NCBI GenBank assembly: GCA_016946835.1
Contig: JACVTC010000380.1
Coordinates: 1-35,006, forward strand
Direction: 5' to 3'
Length of the DNA stretch: 35,006 bases
Origin: Neocallimastix lanati (nom. inval.)
Lineage: Eukaryota; Neocallimastigomycota; Neocallimastigomycetes; Neocallimastigales; Neocallimastigaceae
Part shown: positions 11,123 to 21,169 of the stretch, one piece after another
Position numbering within the stretch: position 1 is the stretch's first letter
Layout of the letters: every line of letters begins with the position of its first letter
Position numbers and translations under genes: made by a program
Notes under the pieces: model-generated
Database searches by the model: none
What the model was told of the DNA's origin: nothing
The model's input: only the letters and a program-made list of their open reading frames with translations

Positions 11123-11707
11123 TTTGTTCTACACTAAAGAAAAATTTAATTTATTATTTATAAAAAAAAATTTATTAATGAAATATTTATTATTTTAATA
11201 AAAGGAAAAAAATATATATATTTTTATTTTATTGCAAAAAAAAAAAAAAATAATAATAATAATAATAATAGGCGAACAAATTTATAAAAGCCTAAAATAA
11301 AAATAAAAAAAACTATATATTTTAACGTCACTTCGCAAGAATGACCAGGGTTTTATCAGGGATCGAACCTGACCCACCTCTTATTTTCTGCGCGAGTGAA
11401 CAAACTATCACCTGTTGAAGTGTGTAGTTGCCTTCAGCGTGAAGGTTTTATAGTTCTAGGGCGTATTTGCCTAATTGTCAAGGATTTGTTCCTTGAGATA
11501 CTCGCGTTTACAATCTACAAAACCTTGCAAAATTGTAAATAAGAGTTTATGAAATTAATATCCTGCAAGCTAACACTGTCTTACTCGAATATTAACTTCG
11601 TAAATTTGTTAACTTTTTATTATTTTTTTTTTTATTATTATTTTTTATCTATAATCTATAATTAAATAAAGTTACTACAAAAACTAAAGTTTTCCAAAGT
11701 TTTCCAA

Positions 11708-11771
<64 letters not shown>

Positions 11772-12053
11772 ATAACTTTTATTATTATTAATATTAATAT
11801 TAAATTATTAATTATTATTATTTAACAAAACTTATGGATAATCTGATAGTATACCCTGTCTGACGTGCAGCTTGCCTCTTCACGGCGTCATGCCACGCGG
11901 GTACCACGGCTACTGTATTCAATATAAAATACAGCAGTCCAGAGCCTACTAGCCCAATTACTATGTAGGTTAAACTTAGCCCGGAAATCTATATCCAAGG
12001 CTTTGTTAAATAATTTAATTAATAAATAATATTAAATTTTATTTTTCTAATAT

Positions 12054-12071
12054 TCCCCGATATCTCCACCA
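12054..12071 (-). other. Primer binding site of element D
   Basis: The minus strand reads TGGTGGAGATATCGGGGA, seven bases inside the 5' LTR. It starts with TGG, complementary to a tRNA CCA end, and is identical in element C. I do not recognise the tRNA from memory; the complement ends ATCTCCACCA. Confidence 0.75.
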
Positions 12072-12078
12072 TAAATTA

Positions 12079-12916
12079 TGTTATGGTTCGGGTTTTATTA
12101 GAATTTTTATTTAATTATTTATTTTCAATATTCTTTTTGTCTACATTTTAATTATTGAAAAACTTCACTTATTTATACTTTTTGAAAAAAAATAAATATG
12201 TAAAGCCTTTCTACATTTTATTATCATATTTAAAAAAAAATATTTACTATTACTAATTACTTAAAATTTTATATTAATTTAAATTAACTAATTCATAAGT
12301 ATTTTTATTTTAATAAATTTTGTTTATATAATTTTATATTATTTTTCATATACTAAAACTAAATTATTTAATATATACGAAAAGTAACAAACAAAATTTA
12401 AAAAGATTTTACAGAAAAATAAAGTTATTTTAATCAAGAATGTTAATATAATATTCTTATATTTTATATAAAATAAATTTAAAAACTATAATATATTTAA
12501 TATTTATTATTAATCAATTAAGATTTGATTTTATTTGTGGGGAATAAAAAAATATTAAATAATCAATTTAAAAATAAAATAAAATACTAAAAAGAATACA
12601 AGTTTAATATTGATACAATATAATAATAATATAATAATATATTTGAAAATAAAAATAAAATATTAATATTGATAATAAACACTTTAATAAAATAATAAAA
12701 TTTTAGGTAAATTATAGATATTGATATTAATAGTAAAAATATAGAATTATTGATAATATTTTAGAAACTTTTAATAAAAATATAAAAAAAATATATTTAA
12801 AAAATATTTTAGTATAGAAAATATAGTAAAGTAATATTAAGTAAAGAATAATATAATGGATTCTAAAGTAAGTTGAAATTCTAATTAATAATCCATTATA
12901 TGTTCGTTCTTTACCA
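12079..12916 (-). repeat. 5' LTR of element D
   Basis: An 838-bp copy of 3847-4686, bounded by TG and CA on the plus strand. A TATAAATAA box lies at 12169-12177 on the minus strand, about 90 bases before the inner LTR edge, matching the TATAAATAAG promoter motif of B and F. The outer edge is followed directly by the target duplication of element B, whose first A is the last LTR base. Confidence 0.9.
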
Positions 12917-13246
12917 AAAGTGTAAGAATCTATAATTATTTGTTAGCAAATAATTATATTTTCTTAGTTAAGTTATTATAACTATAACTTTATTTAATTA
13001 CATATAATATTTATTAAATTTATTTATTTTAATTTTAAATATTCATTAATTTAACAAAATTTATTTAATTAATTTTAAATAATATATTTAAAATATGCTA
13101 AATTCTCTATTGTAACTAATGTATTTTGTATTGTATTCTGTATTTTATAATGTATTCTGTATTTTATAATGTATTCTGTATTTTATAATGTATTCTGTAT
13201 TTTATTAACTATTTAATTTTATATTTTTAATATAAGGATAAATTAT

Positions 13247-13533
13247 ATGATCGAAATATCTTTTATTATTTTATTCTTTTATTTTCGATCATTAGATTGG
13301 AAAATCGGTTAATTAAGATTTTTTCCAATTACTTTTTAGAAGTAATCGGTTTTACTTAATTAATGCGATGATCGATATGGATAGAATATCGATCGAAAAC
13401 TTATCTAGGTTTTTCTATCTAATCTTTTCCTAGATAAGAGATTTGTTAAGATTAGAAAACCCTTTCTTATTTAACCTTATTTTCATAAAAAAATATAAAT
13501 AAGGCTCTTGAGTTCTCTTTGAGAAATCAAGAG
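13247..13533 (+). promoter_or_regulatory. Array of six inverted repeats and TATA box in element B U3 region
   Basis: Dyads, in order: ATGATCGAAA/TTTCGATCAT (13247, 13283), ATTGGAAAA/TTTTCCAAT (13296, 13321), ATTACTT/AAGTAAT (13328, 13340), GATCGATAT/ATATCGATC (13370, 13386), CTTATCTAGG/CCTAGATAAG (13400, 13429), CTCTTGA/TCAAGAG (13505, 13527). The TATA box TATAAATAAGG is at 13494-13504. They may be protein-binding dyads or DNA cruciforms. The same array recurs in the 3' LTR, 6254 bases further on. Confidence 0.75.
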
Positions 13534-13540
13534 TTATTAT
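13529..13540 (+). promoter_or_regulatory. Predicted mRNA 5' end / self-primer of element B
   Basis: AAGAGTTATTAT lies 35 bases downstream of the start of the TATA box, where a transcript should begin. It is perfectly complementary over 12 bases to the sequence right after the LTR (13811-13822). In Tf1 of fission yeast the first 11 bases of the mRNA serve as primer in this way. Confidence 0.7.
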
Positions 13541-13810
13541 TATAAAAAACATAGTTATAATAGTAACATTTTTATATTTTTAACTTTAATAAATTAATAA
13601 AAATATTTTATTCAAAAACATATTTTTAAGATCAATTTATACAAACAATTCTTCTCTTACATGTTGTGTTATTATTATAATTAATTTTATAATAAACTCT
13701 ACATTAAAGGTAAAAAATTTATTTTATTTCATTTTCTCAACTTAATGAATTAGTCGTTAAGTTGTAGTTAATAATTCTATTTTGAGTTAGTTCTTAATAG
13801 AATTATTACA

Positions 13811-13822
13811 ATAATAACTCTT
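13811..13822 (+). other. Self-priming primer binding site of element B
   Basis: ATAATAACTCTT starts at the first base after the 5' LTR and pairs with 13529-13540. No tRNA-type TGG primer site is present. Position and length fit the Tf1/sushi self-priming mechanism. Confidence 0.75.
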
Positions 13823-14000
13823 CTTAGATTAGCTTAGGGTTAGATAAAATGTGAAAAATTTTTAGAATAGTGTAACATTGGAAATTTTATTAGTGAATTA
13901 GCCTATTGAAATTATATATATTAGAATACAATAATAATATATAGCTAGAGTGACACAAAAAAAAAAAATTTTTTTTTTTTTTTTTTAGCAATTTTGATTG

Positions 14001-14031
<31 letters not shown>

Positions 14032-14032
14032 T

Positions 14033-14069
<37 letters not shown>

Positions 14070-14262
14070 AAATTTTTTTTTTTAATAATAGAATAATAAA
14101 TTAATATTTTAGAATAGTTTTAGATTATAATAATTTAATTAAAATAATTTTAGAATGAATATAATAATATATAATAGATTAGAATTATTTTAATAATATA
14201 GAATTAATAATATAGAATAATTTTAGATAATATAATTAAGAATAGAAAGAATAATTTAAAAT

Positions 14263-14298
<36 letters not shown>

Positions 14299-15117
14299 AT
14301 AATAATAATAAATAAATAAAGAAATAAATAAAAACATTAAAAAATAAATTAAAAATAACAAACTGAGAAGGTAATAATACCTTCATATATAGAGTTAGCC
14401 ATCTAATTGGGGATGGTGAGTACATTTTTAGGTAGTAATAAAGGAAAGGTCTCCTTTTCCTATACCGTAGCGGTTTGTACTGTACGGAAATGCAGTATTT
14501 CACGTGAAAGTATAGGTTATCCGAATGTAGCTCTAGCGAATAAGGAACTCTTGGTCACCGAAGGCCTCGAGGTTCTTCAATACTATGTATTGAAGTAAAA
14601 TTATATAGTTTTAATTTTAATAATGGGTTTTAACAGTTTGTTTATCCCAAACAAAATTGGTTATAGCAGTTATGTTTTTTTTTTATGCTTGATTATATAA
14701 AACTGCTATGGAAAACATAAAATAATTTTTTTTATGTTTTAATGGATCACTTTTGCCGGTTTTTGAATGTTGTAAGGCATAAGAAAGTGATATTGAATTT
14801 TAATTAAAATAATACTAAATATTGTATTTATGCAGAAGTTTATAATAAAGGATAAGTTTATAATAATATTTTGTTAATCATTTTAATTTAATTTCCAAGT
14901 ACGTAGTTGACCGTTACTGGTAGGCTGTAACATTAGACCTACACCTCAGCCCTTTGGTTGATAAACCAAATGACGGTAACACGGGAAGGAAGAAATTAAA
15001 GTGTATTCTATAAAATATTTATTAATCAAAATCCTTATTATAATTCTTAATTTTGTGTAATAAAAATGTCCATTTTGTTAACTCTATCCTATTTTTATCT
15101 ATACTAAAGGCATAAAA
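13823..15117 (+). other. Structured leader of element B
   Basis: No real gene is present. The first half is A/T homopolymer (13969-14066 and 14268-14297). From 14366 the DNA is much less AT-rich and carries successive hairpins: GAAGGTA/TACCTTC (14367), CCATC/GATGG (14399), AAAGG/CCTTT (14445), CCGTA/TACGG (14465), TTTCACGTGAAA (14498), CTTCAATAC/GTATTGAAG (14575), ATAGCAGTT/AACTGCTAT (14663), ATCACTTTTGCC with GGC...AAGTGAT (14745), TTTGGTT/AACCAAA (14953). The short ORF at 14407-14598 has no recognisable content and overlaps these stems. Confidence 0.7.
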
Positions 15118-18100
15118 ATGGATTTCAATAGTAATAAACAAGCAATTTCCTCAAGTGAAGTTAATAATTCCTATCTCCATGATGAAAATGCATCCAAACT
15201 TATTACTGCAATTGCTGACTTCATTCCTGCTTTCTTTTCTCCTAATGGTGTCCTCCAAAAGGAAAATGAAAGCAATAAACTAAATATCTTAGAAATTTTA
15301 ATTCAAAGTGAAGATTTCTTTAAGGAGCATCCAAATTCTTTTCAAAAGGATGAACTAAAAAGTTCTTTTGTTATTAATAAACTTACTGGTACCGCCAGAA
15401 AATGGGGTCTTTCTCTTTTAACTGATGGTACTCTAAAGAACCTTGAATTTAGTAAGTTTAAGAAGCTCTTACTGGATAACTTTGATATTGGGAATGAAAG
15501 GAAGCAAAAATATGTCATCATGGAAAAGTTATGGAAATTGAAACAACTTCAACTAGGAAATGTTGCTGAATATACTATTGAATTTCGGAGATTGGCTGGA
15601 CGTTTAGGATGGCCCGACGAAGTTTTAATCGATATAATCGGTAAGGGTCTACTTGACAAAGTCCGCGAAGAGTTTGATAAACTCGAAAAGCCATCTACTC
15701 TTTTTGAAGCTACCAACATTATTATTGGAATTGATAAGAAGTGTTTTTTGGAAAGTCGTCTACGCCACAATCAAAAAAATAAATTTAATGGAAAAATGTC
15801 GTTTCATAGGAAGAGAAACGATTTATTAAAATCAGAAAAGAATTCTAAACATTCTCATTTCAGAAAAAATAAGTCAAAAAACGACATACTTTCAGCAAAT
15901 TACACCCCGAATATTAAAACAACAATCACAACTACCTTCTACCTTGATATTAATGGAAGAAATATTAAGGCAAATCTATTAATTGATTCGGGTTCTGCCA
16001 GAAGTTTTATTTGTAAAAACTTCGCAAATTCTAATAAATTACCTGTGTTAGGACTCAATTCCCAAATCAACATCCAACTTCCTAATGGGAAAAGTATGAA
16101 TATCAGGCAAACTACTAAGCCCCTTAAATTAAAATTTATGGATCATAAGGAAACTTTTGAATTCTGCATTGCTAATCTATCTCTTCAGGGCATTAATGGT
16201 ATTCTTGGAAGGGATTGGTTATCCGTTCACAATCCTTTCATCGATTATAAAAATAATAGAATCTACTTCCTTGGTAGATACTGTGGCTCACATTGCCCAT
16301 CCTCCAAAAGTAATAAGTTTTTTAATCAAAATAAAAATATTACTGCTTCAATGTTGGAGAATTCAGAAGAAGATTCAGTATTACCAAATTCGGCTTTTGA
16401 TACAGATATCTCAGATTCTGATTTATGTGCCGCAATGATTGATTCAGAAGAAGTAAACACTGACGTTCAGGGAAAAGAAGAGATTATTAATAAATACTAT
16501 TCGGATCTTAAAATAGTATTTGAAAAGAAACAAGCTGAGAACTTACCACCCCATCGTGACTATGATATTGCTATTGAGCTTATTCCTGGTGGACAACTTT
16601 ATTTTGGTCCAATATACTCTCTTACTGTACAAGAATTGAAAGCTTTAAAGGATTATATTAAGGAAAACTTAAAAAAGAAATTCATTAGGAAGTCAAAATC
16701 ACCAGCAGGTGCTCCTATATTATTTGTAATGAAACGCGATGGTACCCTTAGACTCTGTGTAGATTATCGCCGATTAAATGCTATCACAATCCGTAATAGC
16801 TACCCAATTCCACGAATAAATGACTTGATTGAATCCTTTCAAGGAGCTAAGATATTTACGCGTCTTGACCTTAGATCTGCTTATAACCTAATCAGAGTTA
16901 AAGAAGGTCACGAATATCTTACTGCTTTTAGAACCCCTTTAGGACATTTCGAATATCTCGTTATGCCTTTTGGTCTTCGAAATGCCCCTTCGGTTTTTCA
17001 ACGTTTTGTACAAGATATCTTCAGTGATATCATTGGTTCTTTCATGCAAGTCTATCTGGACGACATCATTATTTACTCTAACAACGAAGAAGAACATATT
17101 AAACATGTTAGGATCGTTCTTCAACTTCTCATCAACAATGGATTATATGCTAAATTAGAGAAATGTGACTTCCATGTTACTAAAACCACTTTCTTAGGCT
17201 TCACTGTTTCTGTAGATGGTCTCACTATGGATAAGGATAAGGTAAAATCTGTTCTGGATTGGCCTATTCCGAAGAATCAAAAGGAATTACAAAGTTTTCT
17301 AGGCTTATGTAATTTCTATAGAAAGTTTATCAATAATTTTGCCAAAAATATGGAACCTCTTCGTCGACTTTTAAGGAAAAATACTACATTTAATTGGGAT
17401 GAATCAGCAAATGAAGCTTTTAATAAATTGAAAGAATCTTTTAAAGCTGATGAAGTGCTCATTTTTCCTAATCCAGAGAAAGAATTCATCATTGAAACAG
17501 ATGCTAGCGACTTTGCTGTCGGATGCATACTTTCTCAGGTTAGTGACACTGATAACTTATTGCATCCCGTAGCCTTCCATTCTAGATCCCTCAATAAAGC
17601 AGAAGTCAATTATACTATATATGATAAAGAACTTCTTGCTATAATTACTGCGTTTGAAACTTGGAGGCATCATTTAGAAGGCGCAAAATTTCCTGTTCAA
17701 GTAATAACAGACCACAAGAACTTATTGTATTTTAAGAAACCCCAACATTTAAATCAAAGACAAATTCGTTGGAGTCTCTTTTTATCAAAGTTTGACTATA
17801 GGATTGCATTCAGATCAGGCGCTAAAAGTGGCAAACCAGATGCTCTTTCAAGACGCCCAGACTTTAAATCTGACTCTTCATCTGAATCACAACCTGTAAT
17901 TAACAATAATGCTTTCTGTTGTGCTATAAATGACAATATTAGTAGTCTTATTGAAGCACAGAAAGCTGATAATTATTGTAAAAATATCCTCTTAAAAATA
18001 AGGGATAAGTCAAACAACATCAAAAGTTCTTTATTTTCCTTCGTCGATGGCGTACTTCACTTTCAGAAGCGTATTATTATCCCTTCCAGTCTCAGGGCTA

Positions 18101-19161
18101 GACTTTTAAAGTCTTTCCATGATGCACCCACTAGTGGCCATCAGGGGGTAGATAGGACCTTTGAAAAACTCAGAAGGAACTACTGGTGGCCTAATATGAA
18201 AAAAGATATTTCAAATTATGTGGCTTCTTGTGATGTTTGTTGTAGAAATAAAATCCGTCGTCATAAACCTTATGGTAAACTAATACCACTTCCTACTCCT
18301 ACAAAACCCTGGGAAGTTATTGGCGTCGATTTTATTGTTTCATTGCCTTCTTCACAAGATTGCACTTGTATCATGGTTGTTTCTGATCATTTAACTAAAA
18401 TGATTCATTTAGTACCCTGCTCCGATGTTCCCTCTGCCGACTTAACTGCCAAGCTCTTACTTTTCCAAGTCTTTAAGTATCATGGTTTTCCTAAAGTGAT
18501 TGTGTCTGATCATGGCTCCCAATTCTCTTCTCAATTTTGGACTTCGTTGTGCGATGCTATTCGTGCCAAACCAAGACTTGCTACTGCTCACCACCAACAA
18601 TCAAATGGTCAGGTTGAACGGGCTAATGCTGTAATAGAGCAATATCTTCGCTGCTATTGTTCTTCTGCTCAAAACGAATGGTGTTTCTACCTCCCTTTAT
18701 GTGAAATGTCCTACAACAACTCCATTCACAAATCAATATCTCAAACTCCTTTTCATGCTAACTATGGATTTGACCCAAATTGTGTTATTGATTCACCACC
18801 GATTCTGCTAAAAGATAGTGCTTCTGTTCTTACAAGGGATTGGTCTTCACATTTCAATGCCCTTCGTCAACATTTAGTTAAAGCCAAAGAAGATTTTAAG
18901 AAATATGCTGACAATAAAAAATCTGTAGGACCTGACTTTAAGGTAAATGATTTGGTTATGCTTAGAAGATACTACTTTACGAATGAACCCTCTAGAAAAT
19001 TATCCACTCAATATCTTGGACCTTTTAAAATCATCGAGAAAAGGGAAAGAATGAATTACCGTTTGGAACTTCCAGAGAATTTACATCTCCATCCGGTATT
19101 TCATATCTCACAATTGGAACCATATACTAAAAGAAATGAAGACTTAATGGAAACATCATAA
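15118..19161 (+). CDS. gag-pol: Element B Gag-Pol polyprotein (1347 aa), intact
   Basis: Single-ORF polyprotein for particle formation, reverse transcription and integration. Residues 1-225 form a sushi/Tf1-type gag domain; a basic tail replaces the CCHC knuckle, as in Tf1. The protease loop is LLIDSGSARSF (D290). RT has LRLCVDYRRLN, MPFGLRNAPSVFQ and the catalytic YLDDIIIYS (D648, D649). RNase H has ETDASDF (D795). The integrase zinc region begins near H1001 (HDAPTSGHQG...CDVCC), followed by the DDE core D1071, D1131 and E1167 with 35 residues between the last two. The end (YLGPFKII...HPVFHISQLEPY) is the GPY/F module; it stops just after, so there is no chromodomain. The ATG at 15118 follows the leader. 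No stop or frameshift is present, so activity is plausible. Confidence 0.96.
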   Translation: MDFNSNKQAISSSEVNNSYLHDENASKLITAIADFIPAFFSPNGVLQKENESNKLNILEILIQSEDFFKEHPNSFQKDELKSSFVINKLTGTARKWGLSLLTDGTLKNLEFSKFKKLLLDNFDIGNERKQKYVIMEKLWKLKQLQLGNVAEYTIEFRRLAGRLGWPDEVLIDIIGKGLLDKVREEFDKLEKPSTLFEATNIIIGIDKKCFLESRLRHNQKNKFNGKMSFHRKRNDLLKSEKNSKHSHFRKNKSKNDILSANYTPNIKTTITTTFYLDINGRNIKANLLIDSGSARSFICKNFANSNKLPVLGLNSQINIQLPNGKSMNIRQTTKPLKLKFMDHKETFEFCIANLSLQGINGILGRDWLSVHNPFIDYKNNRIYFLGRYCGSHCPSSKSNKFFNQNKNITASMLENSEEDSVLPNSAFDTDISDSDLCAAMIDSEEVNTDVQGKEEIINKYYSDLKIVFEKKQAENLPPHRDYDIAIELIPGGQLYFGPIYSLTVQELKALKDYIKENLKKKFIRKSKSPAGAPILFVMKRDGTLRLCVDYRRLNAITIRNSYPIPRINDLIESFQGAKIFTRLDLRSAYNLIRVKEGHEYLTAFRTPLGHFEYLVMPFGLRNAPSVFQRFVQDIFSDIIGSFMQVYLDDIIIYSNNEEEHIKHVRIVLQLLINNGLYAKLEKCDFHVTKTTFLGFTVSVDGLTMDKDKVKSVLDWPIPKNQKELQSFLGLCNFYRKFINNFAKNMEPLRRLLRKNTTFNWDESANEAFNKLKESFKADEVLIFPNPEKEFIIETDASDFAVGCILSQVSDTDNLLHPVAFHSRSLNKAEVNYTIYDKELLAIITAFETWRHHLEGAKFPVQVITDHKNLLYFKKPQHLNQRQIRWSLFLSKFDYRIAFRSGAKSGKPDALSRRPDFKSDSSSESQPVINNNAFCCAINDNISSLIEAQKADNYCKNILLKIRDKSNNIKSSLFSFVDGVLHFQKRIIIPSSLRARLLKSFHDAPTSGHQGVDRTFEKLRRNYWWPNMKKDISNYVASCDVCCRNKIRRHKPYGKLIPLPTPTKPWEVIGVDFIVSLPSSQDCTCIMVVSDHLTKMIHLVPCSDVPSADLTAKLLLFQVFKYHGFPKVIVSDHGSQFSSQFWTSLCDAIRAKPRLATAHHQQSNGQVERANAVIEQYLRCYCSSAQNEWCFYLPLCEMSYNNSIHKSISQTPFHANYGFDPNCVIDSPPILLKDSASVLTRDWSSHFNALRQHLVKAKEDFKKYADNKKSVGPDFKVNDLVMLRRYYFTNEPSRKLSTQYLGPFKIIEKRERMNYRLELPENLHLHPVFHISQLEPYTKRNEDLMETS

Positions 19162-19174
19162 TTAAACAGAGCAA

Positions 19175-20064
19175 TGTAAGAATCTATAATTATTTGTTAG
19201 CAAATAATTATATTTTCTTAGTTAAGTTATTATAACTATAACTTTATTTAATTACATATAATATTTATTAAATTTATTTATTTTAATTTTAAATATTCAT
19301 TAATTTAACAAAATTTATTTAATTAATTTTAAATAATATATTTAAAATATGCTAAATTCTCTATTGTAACTAATGTATTTTGTATTGTATTCTGTATTTT
19401 ATAATGTATTCTGTATTTTATAATGTATTCTGTATTTTATAATGTATTCTGTATTTTATTAACTATTTAATTTTATATTTTTAATATAAGGATAAATTAT
19501 ATGATCGAAATATCTTTTATTATTTTATTCTTTTATTTTCGATCATTAGATTGGAAAATCGGTTAATTAAGATTTTTTCCAATTACTTTTTAGAAGTAAT
19601 CGGTTTTACTTAATTAATGCGATGATCGATATGGATAGAATATCGATCGAAAACTTATCTAGGTTTTTCTATCTAATCTTTTCCTAGATAAGAGATTTGT
19701 TAAGATTAGAAAACCCTTTCTTATTTAACCTTATTTTCATAAAAAAATATAAATAAGGCTCTTGAGTTCTCTTTGAGAAATCAAGAGTTATTATTATAAA
19801 AAACATAGTTATAATAGTAACATTTTTATATTTTTAACTTTAATAAATTAATAAAAATATTTTATTCAAAAACATATTTTTAAGATCAATTTATACAAAC
19901 AATTCTTCTCTTACATGTTGTGTTATTATTATAATTAATTTTATAATAAACTCTACATTAAAGGTAAAAAATTTATTTTATTTCATTTTCTCAACTTAAT
20001 GAATTAGTCGTTAAGTTGTAGTTAATAATTCTATTTTGAGTTAGTTCTTAATAGAATTATTACA
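19175..20064 (+). repeat. 3' LTR of element B
   Basis: Same length as the 5' LTR (890 bp) and apparently identical, including the 19-bp repeats, the hairpin array (19501-19787) and the TATA box. It begins 13 bases after the gag-pol stop. The stretch before it (AATTAAACAGAGCA) is only a weak polypurine tract, unlike the G-rich tracts of C, D and E. It is followed by AAAAG, the duplicated target. Confidence 0.94.
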
Positions 20065-20070
20065 AAAAGT

Positions 20071-21146
20071 TGTTATGGTTCGAGGAATTCAAAAAAAAAA
20101 AATTATATAATATTAAAACACAAAAAAAAATTTTATTCTTTCACAATAATTTTTATTTATTTATTATATTTTTATTTTAATTTTTATTTTATTTTTATTA
20201 TTATTTTTATTTATTTATTTTATTTTTATTTTATTTTTATTATTATTTTTATTTATTTATTTTATTTTTATTTTATTTTTATTATTATTTTTATTTATTT
20301 ATTTTATTTTTATTTTATTTTTATTATTATTTTTATTTATTTATTTTATTTTTTTTTTTATTTATTTATTTTTATTATTTCTATTTTTTTTTCTTTTTTT
20401 TTTTTTTTCTCTCTCTCCTAAAAAGGGGTTCCAAGGTAGTCAATTTATATCTTTTTGAAGATATAAAAGTAGCAAAGCCTCTGGAAGTAGTTGAAGAGAT
20501 GGAAAAACAATAGATTTTTAAATCTTATTGATTATTTCCTTATTGTAATAAATAGAAATTTTATTATTTCCTAATATTCAAATTAACCAAAATAAATCTA
20601 TAATATAAAAGATGCATTATAGATAAGAATTAAACAAAAAAAAGAGAAGCAGTATTACAATAAAATTGAATACTTTAACTTAATTTTGATACTAATTTAA
20701 TATGTAATCTTATATATTAATTTGAATGACATAATAGAAAATAAAATACATTTATTAATATATGAAAAATCTTTTACAATTTTAAATACAGAAAATTTTA
20801 TTTTATTTATTTCTTTCATTTCAATTATTTCTTAATTCGAAAGACAGAAATATTGATAAAGTTATTTAAGTTGTTTATATACAGGAATTATTCCTTATTT
20901 AGAAAAATAATACTAAAAGTAATTAGTACTATGTTATTGCTAAACTCTCATAAATTTAATTTACCTTTATAAGGAATGAACATAAATTTAAATTAAATTT
21001 TATGTATAAACTTAAATTTTCAGATCAAATAATATAGTAAAATTATTAATGTAAAGAATACATAAATTTATTAATATTTTAAAATTCACCTTGACTATAT
21101 TAAAAGGTTTTTAATAAGAATCAATTTATTACTTCATTCTTTATCA
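20071..21146 (-). repeat. 3' LTR of element C
   Basis: A 1076-bp repeat, TGTTATGGTTCGAGG...TTCTTTATCA on the plus strand, matching 27951-29027. It contains about four copies of a roughly 42-bp A/T minisatellite (about 20150-20345), a pyrimidine tract, and a TATAAAT box on the minus strand at 20443-20449. The first 12 bases resemble element D's LTR, but the rest has diverged. Confidence 0.94.
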
Positions 21147-21160
21147 CGATGCCCCCGCTA
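21147..21160 (-). other. Polypurine tract of element C
   Basis: The minus strand reads TAGCGGGGGCATCG, immediately before the 3' LTR. It is shared with D and E apart from one or two bases. The hairpin CTCAGCTA/TAGCTTGAG lies directly upstream and overlaps the pol stop region. Confidence 0.8.
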
Positions 21161-21169
21161 AGACTCAAG

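Larger units (their letters stand above)
9750..12053 (-). other. Long structured leader of element D
   Basis: This is 2.3 kb between primer site and gag with no credible ORF. In sense order it holds a GC-richer folded patch (about 11850-11990, including CTGTATT/AATACAG), a long A-run (T on plus, 11710-11768), a second folded patch (11340-11520) with a perfect T-arm-like hairpin TCAGG-TTCGATC-CCTGA near 11355-11375, further A-runs, a domain shared with element F (10315-10580), and four tandem hairpins (9836-10005). The function is unknown. Packaging, dimerisation or internal translation initiation are possible roles. Confidence 0.7.
3847..12916 (-). mobile_element. Element D: complete Ty3/gypsy retrotransposon, pol frameshifted
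   Basis: It is about 9.07 kb, with LTRs at 3847-4686 and 12079-12916. In sense order: 5' LTR, primer site, 2.3-kb leader, gag, -1 frameshift signal, pol (Pro-RT-RNase H-IN), polypurine tract, 3' LTR. The two LTRs differ at roughly a dozen or more places by eye, so D is older than B or C. The flanks are A-runs (AAAA on the left, AAAG on the right), so the target duplication is unclear. It lies between A and B. Confidence 0.92.
12921..13810 (+). repeat. 5' LTR of element B
   Basis: Starts TGTAAGAATC and ends AATTATTACA. It contains a 19-bp tandem repeat (about 13126-13205, AATGTATTCTGTATTTTAT, roughly four copies), then six perfect or near-perfect inverted repeats (13247-13533), a TATA box and the predicted transcription start. 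The matching copy is at 19175-20064. Confidence 0.95.
12921..20064 (+). mobile_element. Element B: complete, apparently intact self-priming (Tf1/sushi-like) Ty3 retrotransposon
   Basis: It is 7144 bp with 890-bp LTRs at 12921-13810 and 19175-20064 that look identical by eye. It is bounded by a 5-bp target duplication AAAAG (12916-12920 and 20065-20069). The leader is 1.3 kb, followed by one uninterrupted gag-pol ORF. There is no tRNA primer site; the bases after the 5' LTR are complementary to the predicted mRNA start. It lies at the D/C junction, the only plus-strand member of the four-element stack. Identical LTRs and an open ORF point to a very recent insertion. Confidence 0.95.

Noticed and set aside
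11340-11520. tRNA gene around the T-arm-like hairpin in D leader
   Set aside because: The T-arm pairs perfectly, but no matching acceptor or anticodon stem was found at tRNA spacing.
13247-13533. Terminal inverted repeats of a DNA transposon inside the LTR
   Set aside because: Each dyad is short and local, none brackets the others as a unit, and no target duplication is seen.
14407-14598. 63-codon ORF in element B leader as a small gene
   Set aside because: No recognisable motif, and the region is explained by a chain of hairpins.
13811-15117. Hammerhead-type ribozyme in leaders
   Set aside because: By eye I did not find the CTGATGA...GAAA core in the B, C, D or F leaders; a covariance search would settle it.
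19080-19161. Chromodomain at the end of element B integrase
   Set aside because: The ORF ends about ten codons after HPVFHISQLEPY, leaving no room for a chromodomain.
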